DNA of 64,000 nucleotides from Weissella viridescens (GTDB lineage Bacteria; Bacillota; Bacilli; Lactobacillales; Lactobacillaceae): NCBI RefSeq assembly GCF_001437355.1, contig NZ_JQBM01000001.1, positions 186,001 to 250,000 of the forward strand, read 5' to 3'. Shown piece by piece: positions 8,932 to 17,394 of this stretch (position 1 is its first letter; each line of letters starts with the position of its first letter). The notes under the pieces were generated by a model. It saw only the letters and a program-made list of their open reading frames with translations, ran no database searches and was not told where the DNA came from. The position numbers and the translations under genes were made by a program.

Positions 8932-9516
8932 ATGACAGATGAAACTCTTCCCATTTCTGATTTAGAATACGGTGGAAGCTATACCAACTGTGTCATCATT
9001 AATGATGGCGCCCCCTTACGGCTAGATACCATGCAATTTGAAAAATGCACATTTTCAACTATTAATTTTGACGAAAGTGAAATTTTAGATTGTACGTTTA
9101 TTCACTGTGATTTCTCCAATACAGACTGGTCAGGTAGTATCATTTATCGCAGCCTTTTTGAAAATTGTCGCTTAGTTGGTATCGACCTAGCGCAGACACA
9201 GTTAAAAGATACGCGCTATACAAACTGTCACGCCCTCTATGCTAATTTTTCTGAAGCAAAAATGACTAACACCGCTTTTCAAACCACGCAATTAACTGAA
9301 AGCTATTTCCAAAACCTACTCAGTATTAAAAAAACAACTTTCGTTGCATGCCAATTAGACGGCGCTGATTTTGGCGGCACTTCACTCAAAGGCGTAGATT
9401 TCTCCAAGAGTAACTTTGAAAGCCTCGTCTTTTCACCAGAACTCATGGCTGGCTGTACTTTAAACCAAGAGCAGGCAGCTATTTTCATGATAAATCTAGG
9501 TGTTAAAATTAAATAA
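8932..9516 (+). CDS. Pentapeptide repeat protein
   Basis: A 194-residue protein made largely of A(D/N)LXX-type pentapeptides, for example CTFIHCDFSNTDWSG, LVGIDLAQTQLKDTRYT and GADFGGTSLKGVDFSKSN, which predict a right-handed quadrilateral beta helix. No signal peptide or membrane segment is visible. Some pentapeptide proteins (Qnr/MfpA type) mimic DNA and protect gyrase; others have no known role, and nothing here decides between them. It follows the amidinotransferase gene after 22 bp, with an AAAGGA site before its ATG, and ends at a strong bidirectional terminator, so it is the second gene of a two-gene unit. Confidence 0.8.
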   Translation: MTDETLPISDLEYGGSYTNCVIINDGAPLRLDTMQFEKCTFSTINFDESEILDCTFIHCDFSNTDWSGSIIYRSLFENCRLVGIDLAQTQLKDTRYTNCHALYANFSEAKMTNTAFQTTQLTESYFQNLLSIKKTTFVACQLDGADFGGTSLKGVDFSKSNFESLVFSPELMAGCTLNQEQAAIFMINLGVKIK

Positions 9517-9554
9517 AAAGACGTATGTCAGTTCTGGCACACGTCTTTTTATTT
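9514..9554. terminator. Bidirectional terminator between converging genes
   Basis: A long stem with AAAAAGACGT at one side and ACGTCTTTTT at the other, extended by a GU-containing inner stem around GTTC. The A and T runs make it work in both directions, serving the pentapeptide gene and the MazG gene, whose stop codon it overlaps. Confidence 0.88.
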
Positions 9555-9875
9555 TGCGTTTGATTTAAAACGTCCATTTAATTTATCTTCACTATATTGC
9601 ATAAGTTCACTGGGCGAAATGCCAAATTTCTCACAAAAAATGAACACTTCATCTAGCACATCTGCCAACTCTTCTACGATATTTTCCTTTTCTTCTTTCA
9701 CTGATTGCGTCCGCTCACCTGGATGATCACGCCCAAATTCAAAACGGCGAATTGCCTGGGATAACTCACCAACTTCTTCCGTTAAAAAATTCAATCGTCG
9801 TGATGAAGAGAGTTGTAACCAGCCACGTTCGGCATAAAAATCGGCCAACCACTGTTTATGCTCATCTAAATTCAT
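9549..9875 (-). CDS. MazG-type nucleotide pyrophosphohydrolase
   Basis: A 108-residue single-domain MazG-like protein, all alpha. The metal-binding pattern is visible as LTEEVGELSQAIRR and, later, IVEELADVLDEVFIF, that is the EExxE and EExxD helices. Such enzymes hydrolyse noncanonical or excess nucleoside triphosphates to monophosphate and pyrophosphate (housecleaning). The length fits the short single-domain class rather than the long E. coli MazG. A G-rich site precedes the ATG at 9875. The gene is divergent from the LOG-family gene, with only ~60 bp between the starts. Confidence 0.83.
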   Translation of the reverse strand: MNLDEHKQWLADFYAERGWLQLSSSRRLNFLTEEVGELSQAIRRFEFGRDHPGERTQSVKEEKENIVEELADVLDEVFIFCEKFGISPSELMQYSEDKLNGRFKSNAK

Positions 9876-9934
9876 AGTCGCCCCCCACAGTATGATATAT
9901 TATATATCTATAATACATGAATTGGAGGCATATT

Positions 9935-10504
9935 ATGCAAAAGATTGCGGTTTATTGTGGGGCTTCGACAGGTAATGAACCCGCCTATGCTGACGCTACT
10001 GTGGCGTTAGGCACTTGGCTAGCAGAGCATCAGCTTGAACTCGTCTATGGTGGTGGCGGTGTTGGTCTAATGGGATTACTAGCTCAAACAGTATTGGATC
10101 ATGGTGGTGTTGTTCATGGCATCATGCCTCAAAATCTTTATGACCGTGGTGCTGCTCATCCAGGGCTCACTGATCTTGAAATTGTGCCGAACATGTCTGT
10201 TCGTAAACAAAAAATGTTAGCGTACGCTGACGGATGTATTGCATTACCTGGTGGTCCAGGGACTTTAGAAGAAATTGTCGAGGCTTTTTCTTGGGCTCGT
10301 ATCGGCGATAACGATAACCCTTGTGTTTTCTATGATGTTAATCACTATTATCGACCAATCCAAGACATGTTCCAAGCAATGGTGAATACTGAATTCCTCA
10401 CCCAGGCAGATTTTGATAAACTAGGATTTTTTGATAGTTTACCAAAAATGTTTCAATTCATGGAAAACTACGAACCTCCTTTGATTCGACAATATACAAA
10501 ATAA
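9935..10504 (+). CDS. LOG family nucleotide phosphoribohydrolase (TIGR00730)
   Basis: A 189-residue Rossmann-type protein with the LOG signatures: YCGAS at the N-terminus, VYGGGGVGLMG, MSVRKQKM and PGGPGTLEE (the PGGxGTxxE active-site motif). Relatives cleave nucleoside 5'-monophosphates such as cytokinin or purine monophosphates to base and ribose-5-phosphate. In lactobacilli the role is probably nucleotide salvage or housecleaning, in line with its divergent MazG neighbour. The frame begins at 9917, but the ATG at 9935 is chosen because TTGGAGG sits seven bases before it. A TATAAT -10 element at 9909-9914 would place the transcript start just upstream of that ribosome site. Confidence 0.87.
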   Translation: MQKIAVYCGASTGNEPAYADATVALGTWLAEHQLELVYGGGGVGLMGLLAQTVLDHGGVVHGIMPQNLYDRGAAHPGLTDLEIVPNMSVRKQKMLAYADGCIALPGGPGTLEEIVEAFSWARIGDNDNPCVFYDVNHYYRPIQDMFQAMVNTEFLTQADFDKLGFFDSLPKMFQFMENYEPPLIRQYTK

Positions 10505-10600
10505 AGCAATTAAATCAGCAGTTATGGCATTAAACGCCTGTTTAAGTGAATGAACTTATGTAATAAATATTAAAAAAGATTAGTATTAACCAACTTATCT

Positions 10601-10628
10601 TTGTAAATCCGTTAAGCTCAGCTATAAT
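10601..10628 (+). promoter_or_regulatory. Promoter of the secreted-protein gene at 10669
   Basis: TTGTAA at 10601-10606 and TATAAT at 10623-10628 with a 16-bp spacer; the expected start leaves a leader of about 35 bases containing a TAGGAGA ribosome site. Confidence 0.65.
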
Positions 10629-10668
10629 AATTAGTGTTAATAAAACCGTGTTATAGGAGAAACAGGTC

Positions 10669-11199
10669 ATGAAAAAAACAGGAATTGTCGTTATGTTAGT
10701 TGCTGTACTCGCGCTGTGTGGTGCAACTGCATACTACGGCGTCACTCAAAATAAGCACAGAGCTGAAGTTAAGGCACAACAAAAGTCTTCTTATAAGGCT
10801 GCATCAGAAAGTTTGGCAAATGCTGCTAGTGATTCTGATGAGAATGCAAGTAACACTTCAACCGAAACTGCAAGCAACACTTCAACAGAGTCAGCCTCCG
10901 GATCAGTTGAAAAAGATGCTAAGAAGCTTAGCTTATCAGACTTTATGTCAACATATGGCACGTCATATGTTGGATACCTTCACGATCAACAAGGTGTTCC
11001 AATGGCTGATGCACTTAAATCAGCCAAAGAAAACCATATTCCTTTGACAAAATACGAAAAGGAAACCCTTGCTGGCCTCAAGGATGGTAGTGTTATCGCT
11101 ACTGCAGATGGTGACGTTGCACCAGCAGCAGACGCAGCTACAACCGATCAAACAGATGACAATACTGCTACTGATCAAACTGAAGCAGGTACTGAATAG
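10669..11199 (+). CDS. Membrane-anchored or secreted low-complexity protein
   Basis: I do not recognise this 176-residue protein. It starts with MKKTGIVVMLVAVLALCGATAYYG, a signal peptide or single membrane anchor, followed by a Ser/Thr/Ala/Glu-rich linker with an internal repeat (ASNTSTET, ASNTSTES). Next comes a short folded-looking segment around LSLSDFMSTYGTSYVGYLHDQ, about 55 residues, then an acidic Ala/Asp/Thr tail. There is no sortase motif. The single Cys in the hydrophobic core (LALCGAT) is not in a clear lipobox. It has its own promoter and terminator. The plan matches the protein at 44969-45559 (anchor, polar linker, short C-terminal region), but the sequences differ. Extracellular exposure is inferred. 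Confidence 0.7.
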   Translation: MKKTGIVVMLVAVLALCGATAYYGVTQNKHRAEVKAQQKSSYKAASESLANAASDSDENASNTSTETASNTSTESASGSVEKDAKKLSLSDFMSTYGTSYVGYLHDQQGVPMADALKSAKENHIPLTKYEKETLAGLKDGSVIATADGDVAPAADAATTDQTDDNTATDQTEAGTE

Positions 11200-11202
11200 C
11201 AT

Positions 11203-11234
11203 AAAAAAAGCGGTCCCGCAGGGTCCGCTTTTTT
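11203..11234. terminator. Bidirectional terminator
   Basis: Stem AAAAAAGCGG/CCGCTTTTTT with an inner CCC/GGG pair around GCA. It lies between the stop at 11199 and the converging SDR gene and can serve both. Confidence 0.88.
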
Positions 11235-12027
11235 AATTCATCGTTGGAACAATGCCCCCATCCATCCGCAGCGCTTCACCTGAAAAAGCACCTGCTTTTG
11301 GACTAGCAACGTAAGTCACAAAGTCTCCAATCTCCTGAGGGGTAATTAATCGTTGAATAGTTGACGTTGGGCGATTGTTTAACATGAATAGACGTTCTCT
11401 TTCAGTTAAGCTTGCGATGTCTGGATACAGACTCTCCAAAAGACTTTCCACACCTTCAGTTAATGTTGAACCTGGCATCACTGTGTTGACGGTCACAGTT
11501 GTTCCAGCTGTCTGTAAGCTCAATGATTTTGCCAAACTCAGATTCATGGCTTTTGTCATAGAATAATGCGGCATTTCGGGACTTGGCATCACGGCTGCTT
11601 CACTTGCAATAAAAATAATACGTCCATCGGCATCCTTTTGTAAGAGCCGCGGTAAATAAAACTTTGAAAGTGCAATCCCCACAATGGCATTTACTTCAAA
11701 ATAATGTCGCCACTCTTCAAGCGTCAATTCAGCAAACGTTGCTTCTTCAAAAATAGCCATGTTATTAACTAAAATATCAACTTTAGGAAACTGATGATAA
11801 AGTGCTTCACGTTCAGCTTCCTGGCTCAAATCAAAAGGGGCCGCGCTTATCGAAACATCGGGATACTGTAACTGTAATGTCCTCTGTACCTGATCAACTG
11901 TCTCAATTGAGCGACCGTTAATAATGACATTAACACCTTCTTGTGCTAAACTTTCAGCAATTGCGCGACCAATCCCCTTAGTCGAACCGGTCACTAATGC
12001 TGTTTTTTGTTTTAACTGTAAGTCCAT
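11233..12027 (-). CDS. Short-chain dehydrogenase/reductase
   Basis: A 264-residue classical SDR oxidoreductase with the NAD(P)-binding TGSTKGIGRAIAES motif at the N-terminus, VNNMA (NNAG equivalent), the catalytic Ser region IIFIASEAA and the catalytic pair as YSMTK. The C-terminal MDGG motif is also present. The acceptor is not predictable from sequence. The frame extends to a GTG at 12036, but the ATG at 12027 is preferred because the AAGAGG site is eight bases from it and too close to the GTG. It is transcribed alone and converges on the secreted-protein gene. Other enzymes of this type act on 3-oxoacyl groups, sugars or alcohols; no neighbour helps. Confidence 0.85.
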   Translation of the reverse strand: MDLQLKQKTALVTGSTKGIGRAIAESLAQEGVNVIINGRSIETVDQVQRTLQLQYPDVSISAAPFDLSQEAEREALYHQFPKVDILVNNMAIFEEATFAELTLEEWRHYFEVNAIVGIALSKFYLPRLLQKDADGRIIFIASEAAVMPSPEMPHYSMTKAMNLSLAKSLSLQTAGTTVTVNTVMPGSTLTEGVESLLESLYPDIASLTERERLFMLNNRPTSTIQRLITPQEIGDFVTYVASPKAGAFSGEALRMDGGIVPTMN

Positions 12028-12117
12028 TCCTCTCACCTCTTACTTTAAATTAGTTAAATCAGCATAACACACTTACTTATTGTAAACAACGTCACATCTT
12101 ATTCGGAGGTATATCAT

Positions 12118-12660
12118 ATGTTTGTTTTTTCAGAATTTGAAACACGCATCGGTCTCATTCAACTCGTCTTCCCTGAAAATAGCCACGCACCTGAGCTATT
12201 CAACATTATCCAGACGAACGCAGCCGAATTTACTAAATGGCTCCCGTGGGTTCCAAAAACGGATTCCGTTGAAACTGAATTAAAATTTATCAACGATGTA
12301 CGAATGAAAAATGCCCAATATGAATTACTTTCACTAGTCATCCTTGCTAACCGACATCCCATTGGCACAATAGATTTACACGAAATTAACGCAAATTTTC
12401 ACCATGCTCAAATCGGATATTGGCTAGACCCTACCTATCAAGGTAACGGCATCATGACACAAGCTGTCAAACAATTAGCTCACCACGCCTTGCATGAGCT
12501 TGGTTTTCATAAATTAACCATTGAAGCTGATACACTGAATGTAAAAAGCATTGCTGTCGCCGAAAATGCTGACTTTCACTATGAAGCAACACTAAAAGAT
12601 CACATTATTAACGAGGGCGAATACCGCGACTTGCTTTTGTACACAAAACTAGCTGATTAA
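12118..12660 (+). CDS. RimL-like GNAT N-acetyltransferase
   Basis: A 180-residue GNAT-fold acetyltransferase of the RimJ/RimL type. The acetyl-CoA binding region is recognisable as IGYWLDPTYQGNGIMTQAVKQL (Q/RxxGxG/A loop), followed by LGFHKLTIEADTLNVKSIAVAENADF, typical of the family that acetylates N-terminal alanine of ribosomal proteins or other amines and antibiotics. A TCGGAGG site precedes the ATG. It is a lone gene bounded by a terminator shared with the lysine operon. The substrate cannot be deduced. Confidence 0.85.
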   Translation: MFVFSEFETRIGLIQLVFPENSHAPELFNIIQTNAAEFTKWLPWVPKTDSVETELKFINDVRMKNAQYELLSLVILANRHPIGTIDLHEINANFHHAQIGYWLDPTYQGNGIMTQAVKQLAHHALHELGFHKLTIEADTLNVKSIAVAENADFHYEATLKDHIINEGEYRDLLLYTKLAD

Positions 12661-12687
12661 TCAAAATTTAATTTGAAAAATTTGTAC

Positions 12688-12716
12688 AAAAAAAGAGGCT
12701 TATGGCCTCTTTTTTA
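12688..12716. terminator. Bidirectional terminator at the end of the lysine operon
   Basis: AAAAAAAGAGGC and GCCTCTTTTTT form a stem with a short loop between the GNAT stop and the asd stop. T runs on both strands allow bidirectional use. Confidence 0.85.
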
Positions 12717-13811
12717 TTACTTCCAACTTGCCTGTTCAGGCACATGTACAAGGTCATCCTTGACCAGTTGCTCAGCAATTTCCACAGTATTCCAAGCAGC
12801 ACCCTTTAATAAATTATCCGATACAATCCACGCATGGAAAGCACCCTCATTTTCCAAGTCACGACGGACACGTCCAACAAACGTGTCACGTGAGCCTTCA
12901 GCCAACAAAGGTTGTGGATAGATTTGATGATCTGGATCATCTTGCAAGACAACGCCATCTGCGCCTGCAAAAGCTGCTTGAACGCTCTCACGGGTCGCTG
13001 ACTTATCAGCGACTTCAAAATAAACACTTTCTCCGTGTCCAATAATCACCGGCACACGAACAGTAGTTGCTGTTACTTTAATGGCTGTTGCTTTCGGATC
13101 ACCCAGCATAATTTTCTTGGTCTCTTCGATCATTTTATACTCTTCATGCGTGTAACCTTCATCTTCAAAGACATCAATTTGCGCCAAAAGATTAAAAGCT
13201 AATGGATAATGTTTAACATCACCCTTTACTGGTAAGATATGCGCATCATCATTCATAATTGCCCGGTCACCATCAATATAGGCTTGTGCTTCAGCAATTA
13301 CCTCATCAATCGCACTTTGTCCAGCACCAGAGGCAGCCTGATAGGTTGAAACAATCACTTGATTCAACCCAAACTGGTCTTGAATTGGCTTTAGAGCCAC
13401 AACCATCTGAATCGTTGAGCAATTCGGATTAGCAATAATCCCTTGATGTTGACGTAAGGCTTCCGGATTTACCTCTGGAACAACTAATGGCACACGTTCA
13501 TCCATACGCCAATATGAAGAATTATCAACGACAACAGCACCACGTTTTACTGCTTCCGGTGCTAATTCGGCCGAAACTGATCCTCCAGCTGATGCCAAAA
13601 CAATATCAATACCCTCAAAAGCATCTGGTTCTGCTAATTCAACCGAAATTGGTTCACCTTTGAAGTTCAACTGCTTACCAACTGACCGTTCTGAAGCCAA
13701 AAGTTTAACTGATTTGACTGGAATAGTTGACTGCTCTAATTGTTCCAAAATACGATTACCTACGGCACCAGTCGCCCCTAAAATCGCAATATGATATCCT
13801 GCTTCTGACAT
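12717..13811 (-). CDS. asd: Aspartate-semialdehyde dehydrogenase
   Basis: A 364-residue enzyme reducing L-aspartyl-4-phosphate to aspartate-semialdehyde with NADPH, the second step of the aspartate family pathway. The N-terminal nucleotide-binding motif [14 protein letters not shown], the catalytic cysteine C131 in ANPNCSTIQ, and the [13 protein letters not shown] stretch identify it. It is the last gene of the seven-gene lysine operon, 10 bp behind dapB, and so under the lysine riboswitch although its product also feeds threonine and methionine. Length and motifs are normal for the family. Confidence 0.95.
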   Translation of the reverse strand: MSEAGYHIAILGATGAVGNRILEQLEQSTIPVKSVKLLASERSVGKQLNFKGEPISVELAEPDAFEGIDIVLASAGGSVSAELAPEAVKRGAVVVDNSSYWRMDERVPLVVPEVNPEALRQHQGIIANPNCSTIQMVVALKPIQDQFGLNQVIVSTYQAASGAGQSAIDEVIAEAQAYIDGDRAIMNDDAHILPVKGDVKHYPLAFNLLAQIDVFEDEGYTHEEYKMIEETKKIMLGDPKATAIKVTATTVRVPVIIGHGESVYFEVADKSATRESVQAAFAGADGVVLQDDPDHQIYPQPLLAEGSRDTFVGRVRRDLENEGAFHAWIVSDNLLKGAAWNTVEIAEQLVKDDLVHVPEQASWK

Positions 13812-13821
13812 TTATTTCTCC

Positions 13822-14568
13822 TTACAAATCCATAATGGCATCTAAACCAACTGCTAAATCAGCAACTTCGTCAACATGTTTAATTGCTAAGACCACTCCA
13901 GCCATAAATGACTCACGCGAAATAGAATCTTGACTGATGTGCAATGATTCACCCGTGGCACCAAAAATGACCTCTTCGTGTGCTAAGTAACCGGGTAAAC
14001 GCATGGCGTGTACTTGTACGTCATCAATGTCTTCTCCACGTGCCGGTTGTCCAATACCGACTAATCGTGGATCTTCACGACGACCAGCCGCAATTTTTTT
14101 AGCCGTCGCCCGCGCTGTGCCCGAAGGTGCATCAAGCTTGTCTTGATGGTGAATTTCCAAAATTTCAGCGTCTGGCATGTACTTAGCTGCTTGACCTGCA
14201 AAATGCATCATCAATACGGCAGAAATTGAAAAGTTTGGAACAACCAAAACATGACGTTTTTTGCTTTGCGCTAAGTGCTTAAGCGCATTAGTCTGTGTCT
14301 CTGTGAGACCACTGGTTCCGATGACAACATCCATATCGGCATTAAGGGCATATTCAGCATTATCATAGACTGTATCCGGAGTTGTCACATCAACCCAAAC
14401 ATCTGCGCGAACATCAATCAAATCAAGTCCTTCAAAAACAGGCACATCAGCTGGTTTTGGATGTGGCGCCAAAATCCCCACTAACTCTAAGTCTTCGGTT
14501 TGTGCGATTTGCTTTTGAATGGCTTGGCCCATTTTACCAAAACCACCAGCTAGAAATACTTTTGTCAT
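13822..14568 (-). CDS. dapB: 4-hydroxy-tetrahydrodipicolinate reductase
   Basis: A 248-residue NAD(P)H-dependent reductase producing tetrahydrodipicolinate. The Rossmann motif AGGFGKMGQ is at the N-terminus, and the family signature HHQDKLDAPSGTA occupies residues 140-152 with the catalytic His/Lys residues. The start codon overlaps the dapA stop codon by one base (TAATG), so the two genes are translationally coupled. The gene sits in the lysine operon between dapA and asd, cytoplasmic. Confidence 0.95.
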   Translation of the reverse strand: MTKVFLAGGFGKMGQAIQKQIAQTEDLELVGILAPHPKPADVPVFEGLDLIDVRADVWVDVTTPDTVYDNAEYALNADMDVVIGTSGLTETQTNALKHLAQSKKRHVLVVPNFSISAVLMMHFAGQAAKYMPDAEILEIHHQDKLDAPSGTARATAKKIAAGRREDPRLVGIGQPARGEDIDDVQVHAMRLPGYLAHEEVIFGATGESLHISQDSISRESFMAGVVLAIKHVDEVADLAVGLDAIMDL

Positions 14569-15461
14569 TAGGCTTGGTCCCCCTCGACTTGGTCTGCTAA
14601 TAATTCATGAAGGTGAGTTGTTTCAGCTTCATTCAAAGGCAAGATTGGCAGACGCGTTGTATTTTCTACCTCACCCTTTTCAGCCAAAATTGCCTTAACT
14701 GGCGCTGGGGATGGATAAGCAAACAAGGCACTCATTTTTGGTGTTAACCAGCGTTGTAGGCGCCCTGCTTCAGGGACATCCCCAACTTCAAGCGCTGTAA
14801 ACAAGGCTGCCATTTCAGGTCCATAAATGTGTGAACTAACTGAAATTGTTCCTTGGGCCCCCACAGCTTTAGCAGCCAAGGTTTGCGCATCTTCACCTGT
14901 ATAAACCCAGAAATCGTCTGGTGTATTTTCAACAAGGTAACCTAAGTCATCAATTGTTGTCACCTGCTTAACCGCATTAATGTTATCGTGTTGGGCTAAA
15001 GTGACGACGCTTTCGTTGGTTAGACCAACAGCTGATCGACCTGGGATATTGTATAGCATCACAGGCACTGTTGAGGCTGTTGCAATTGCACGGAAATGTT
15101 CAATCATCCCTGCCTGACTAGGCTTATTGTAGTAAGGCGTCACAGCTAGTACAGCATCAACACCCTCAATGTCACTCACTTCTTTAGCGAATAATGCAGA
15201 GTGTTGTGTATTGTTATCACCAACATTGGCGATGACAATCCCACGAGCACCCACATAGTGTGCAAAGTGTGTATACAAAGCAATTTTTTCCAAATGGGTT
15301 AAGGTTGGTGCCTCACCGGTTGTCCCACCAATGACGAAACCTTGTGTCCCTTCGTCAATTAAACGATCAGTTAATTTATCCAATGCTGGATAATCAATTT
15401 CAAGTCCATCATCAGTAAATGGTGTAATAATTGCTGTAATTAAGTTAATATCTTCGTACAT
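14568..15461 (-). CDS. dapA: 4-hydroxy-tetrahydrodipicolinate synthase
   Basis: A 297-residue (beta/alpha)8 aldolase-fold enzyme condensing pyruvate with aspartate-semialdehyde, the first committed lysine step. GGTTGEAPTL (residues 45-54), the tyrosine in LYNIPGR (Y137) and the Schiff-base lysine K165 in INAVKQ are all visible. The length is standard. It lies 11 bp downstream of the N-acetyl-diaminopimelate deacetylase gene and overlaps dapB by one base. A GGAGC site precedes the ATG. Confidence 0.95.
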   Translation of the reverse strand: MYEDINLITAIITPFTDDGLEIDYPALDKLTDRLIDEGTQGFVIGGTTGEAPTLTHLEKIALYTHFAHYVGARGIVIANVGDNNTQHSALFAKEVSDIEGVDAVLAVTPYYNKPSQAGMIEHFRAIATASTVPVMLYNIPGRSAVGLTNESVVTLAQHDNINAVKQVTTIDDLGYLVENTPDDFWVYTGEDAQTLAAKAVGAQGTISVSSHIYGPEMAALFTALEVGDVPEAGRLQRWLTPKMSALFAYPSPAPVKAILAEKGEVENTTRLPILPLNEAETTHLHELLADQVEGDQA

Positions 15462-15472
15462 GTTTGTGCTCC

Positions 15473-16639
15473 TTATGCTTGTGTCATGCGCCAGTCCAAG
15501 AATTCGGTAATTGCGCGTACCCCCGGTACCAGCGCTGCTTCATCTGGACTTAAAGTTGCTTGATGGAGATTGTGTTGCGGGTCATTTACACCTAACCAGA
15601 ACATTGTTCCTGGAATTTGATGGAGTAAATAACCAAAATCTTCGGCAGTCATTGCTGAATCAATATCACTGAAATCAACGTCATCCGCGTTTTCCATAAA
15701 ATCAATAAACCGCGCCGTTGTCTCTGGGTCATTTTCGACAGGTTGGTAGCCGCCCTGCTCTAACTCAAGATCAACATCTACATTAAATGTTTCGGCAACG
15801 CCATTTGCAATGCGCGTCATGCGTGCCATCATCATTTCTAAATTCTTTTGTGTGAGTCCTCGCATGGTTCCAATGAGCTTCGCTTCACTGGCGATAATGT
15901 TTCCCACTGTCCCACCTGCATGGAAACTGCCAAATGTCACCACGCCAGCATCGACTGGGTTAAGGTTCCGCGACACAATTGATTGCACGGCTGATACAAA
16001 ACTAGCCCCTGCTAAGAGAGCATCATTCGTGAGATGTGGCATTGCCGCGTGACCACCGGCACCAGAGAAAGTAATTCGAACGACACATGAGCCAGCAAAG
16101 AGTGTCCCTTGCCGTGTTGCAATTTGTCCAGCTGGTAATGCGGGATTATCGTGCAGACCATAAAATTCATCTGGACGCCATTCATCGTTGAAAACACCTA
16201 AATCATAAAGTTTCTTACCACCAAACTCTTCTTCTTCAGCTGGTTGAAAAAGAAATACAAGGTTATCCTTTGGTTGATGCACAGTATAGTAATGCAAAAC
16301 CCCCAAGGCCACGGTCATATGCATATCATGGCCACAAGCATGCATTTTACCAGGATGCTTTGACGCAAAAGGTAACCCGGTTGCTTCATCAATTGGCAAG
16401 CCATCAATGTCTGTTCGATACCCCAATGTTCGTTGGGGGTCTGATCCCTGAAAACGTACTAAAATGGCTGTTGGCAGCTCAGGTACGTCACGAATTTCCA
16501 TCCAAGGGACCTGCCAATCCGAAATAACTGATTTCAGGTAGTCATGCGTTTCCGTTTCTTGTAAAGCTAGTTCAGGAATTTGATGTAAATCGCGTCTAAT
16601 CTCAACTAATTGCGTATCATCTAATAGTGCTTCAGCCAT
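15473..16639 (-). CDS. dapL: N-acetyldiaminopimelate deacetylase (M20D family)
   Basis: A 388-residue M20D metallohydrolase. The metal/catalytic signatures are GYRTDIDGLPIDE, KMHACGHDMHM (C102, H104, H107) and FQPAEEEEFGG. M20D enzymes include amino-acid N-deacylases. Here the position between dapH and dapA in a lysine-regulated operon argues for removal of the acetyl group from N-acetyl-LL-diaminopimelate (Bacillus YkuR type), in the acetylase branch of the pathway. It lies 12 bp behind dapH. A general aminoacylase is the alternative, less likely in this context. The naming dapL for this enzyme is sometimes also used for an unrelated aminotransferase. Confidence 0.9.
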   Translation of the reverse strand: MAEALLDDTQLVEIRRDLHQIPELALQETETHDYLKSVISDWQVPWMEIRDVPELPTAILVRFQGSDPQRTLGYRTDIDGLPIDEATGLPFASKHPGKMHACGHDMHMTVALGVLHYYTVHQPKDNLVFLFQPAEEEEFGGKKLYDLGVFNDEWRPDEFYGLHDNPALPAGQIATRQGTLFAGSCVVRITFSGAGGHAAMPHLTNDALLAGASFVSAVQSIVSRNLNPVDAGVVTFGSFHAGGTVGNIIASEAKLIGTMRGLTQKNLEMMMARMTRIANGVAETFNVDVDLELEQGGYQPVENDPETTARFIDFMENADDVDFSDIDSAMTAEDFGYLLHQIPGTMFWLGVNDPQHNLHQATLSPDEAALVPGVRAITEFLDWRMTQA

Positions 16640-16651
16640 GTCGCCTGCTCC

Positions 16652-17371
16652 TTAGTCTAATTGACGTAGGGCGTCGACCAAGGCCGTCTTACTTTTTGTT
16701 TGATCATCAAGTGTCTTTATCACCTTAGCAGGCACACCAGCCACAACGGTATTAGCGGGCACGTCATCTGTGACGATTGCTCCGGCTGCTACAACAGCAT
16801 TGTCACCAACTTGTACGCCTTCAATAATGACAGCACCGGCTCCAACCAAAACATTATCGCCAACGCGCACTGGTTGTGCAGACGCTGGTTCGACAACTCC
16901 AGCCAAAACCGCATTTGCTCCAATATGTGAGTGCTTACCCACTAAGGCACGTCCACCGAGCACAGCGCCCATATCAATCATTGAAGCTTCACCAATTTCA
17001 GCGCCAATATTAATCGTAGCACCCATCATAATGACCGCATTTTGTCCAATAACCACTTGATCACGAATAATCGCTCCTGGTTCAATTCGAGCAGGGATAT
17101 TGTCATAATCCAACAAAGGAACACCTGAGTTACGGGCTAGAATTTCGACATGAGTATGACTAATCAAAGCCTCATTGTCATCCAAGACTGGCTTAATTGC
17201 GGCCCAATCGCCATAAATAACACCGGTATCTTCATTTAGGAAAGCTTCAACCCCTTCTGGAAATTCTAAAATCTTAAGGGCACCATCCCCCGCAATATCG
17301 ACACGGACAGGTGTTAGCTTAGGGGCCGTTGCGATTGTGTTAATAATGTCTTCAGCAGATAATTCAGTCAT
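16652..17371 (-). CDS. dapH: Tetrahydrodipicolinate N-acetyltransferase
   Basis: A 239-residue left-handed beta-helix acyltransferase (DapD/DapH type). An N-terminal DapH domain is followed by hexapeptide repeats such as [30 protein letters not shown] and [13 protein letters not shown]. It acetylates tetrahydrodipicolinate with acetyl-CoA, committing the cell to the acetylase route of diaminopimelate synthesis. The frame extends to 17389, but the ATG at 17371 ([10 protein letters not shown]) is chosen because AAGGGAG lies six bases before it. It sits 23 bp downstream of lysA and 12 bp upstream of the deacetylase gene. Confidence 0.94.
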   Translation of the reverse strand: MTELSAEDIINTIATAPKLTPVRVDIAGDGALKILEFPEGVEAFLNEDTGVIYGDWAAIKPVLDDNEALISHTHVEILARNSGVPLLDYDNIPARIEPGAIIRDQVVIGQNAVIMMGATINIGAEIGEASMIDMGAVLGGRALVGKHSHIGANAVLAGVVEPASAQPVRVGDNVLVGAGAVIIEGVQVGDNAVVAAGAIVTDDVPANTVVAGVPAKVIKTLDDQTKSKTALVDALRQLD

Positions 17372-17394
17372 AATGTTCTCCCTTATCAATTCTC

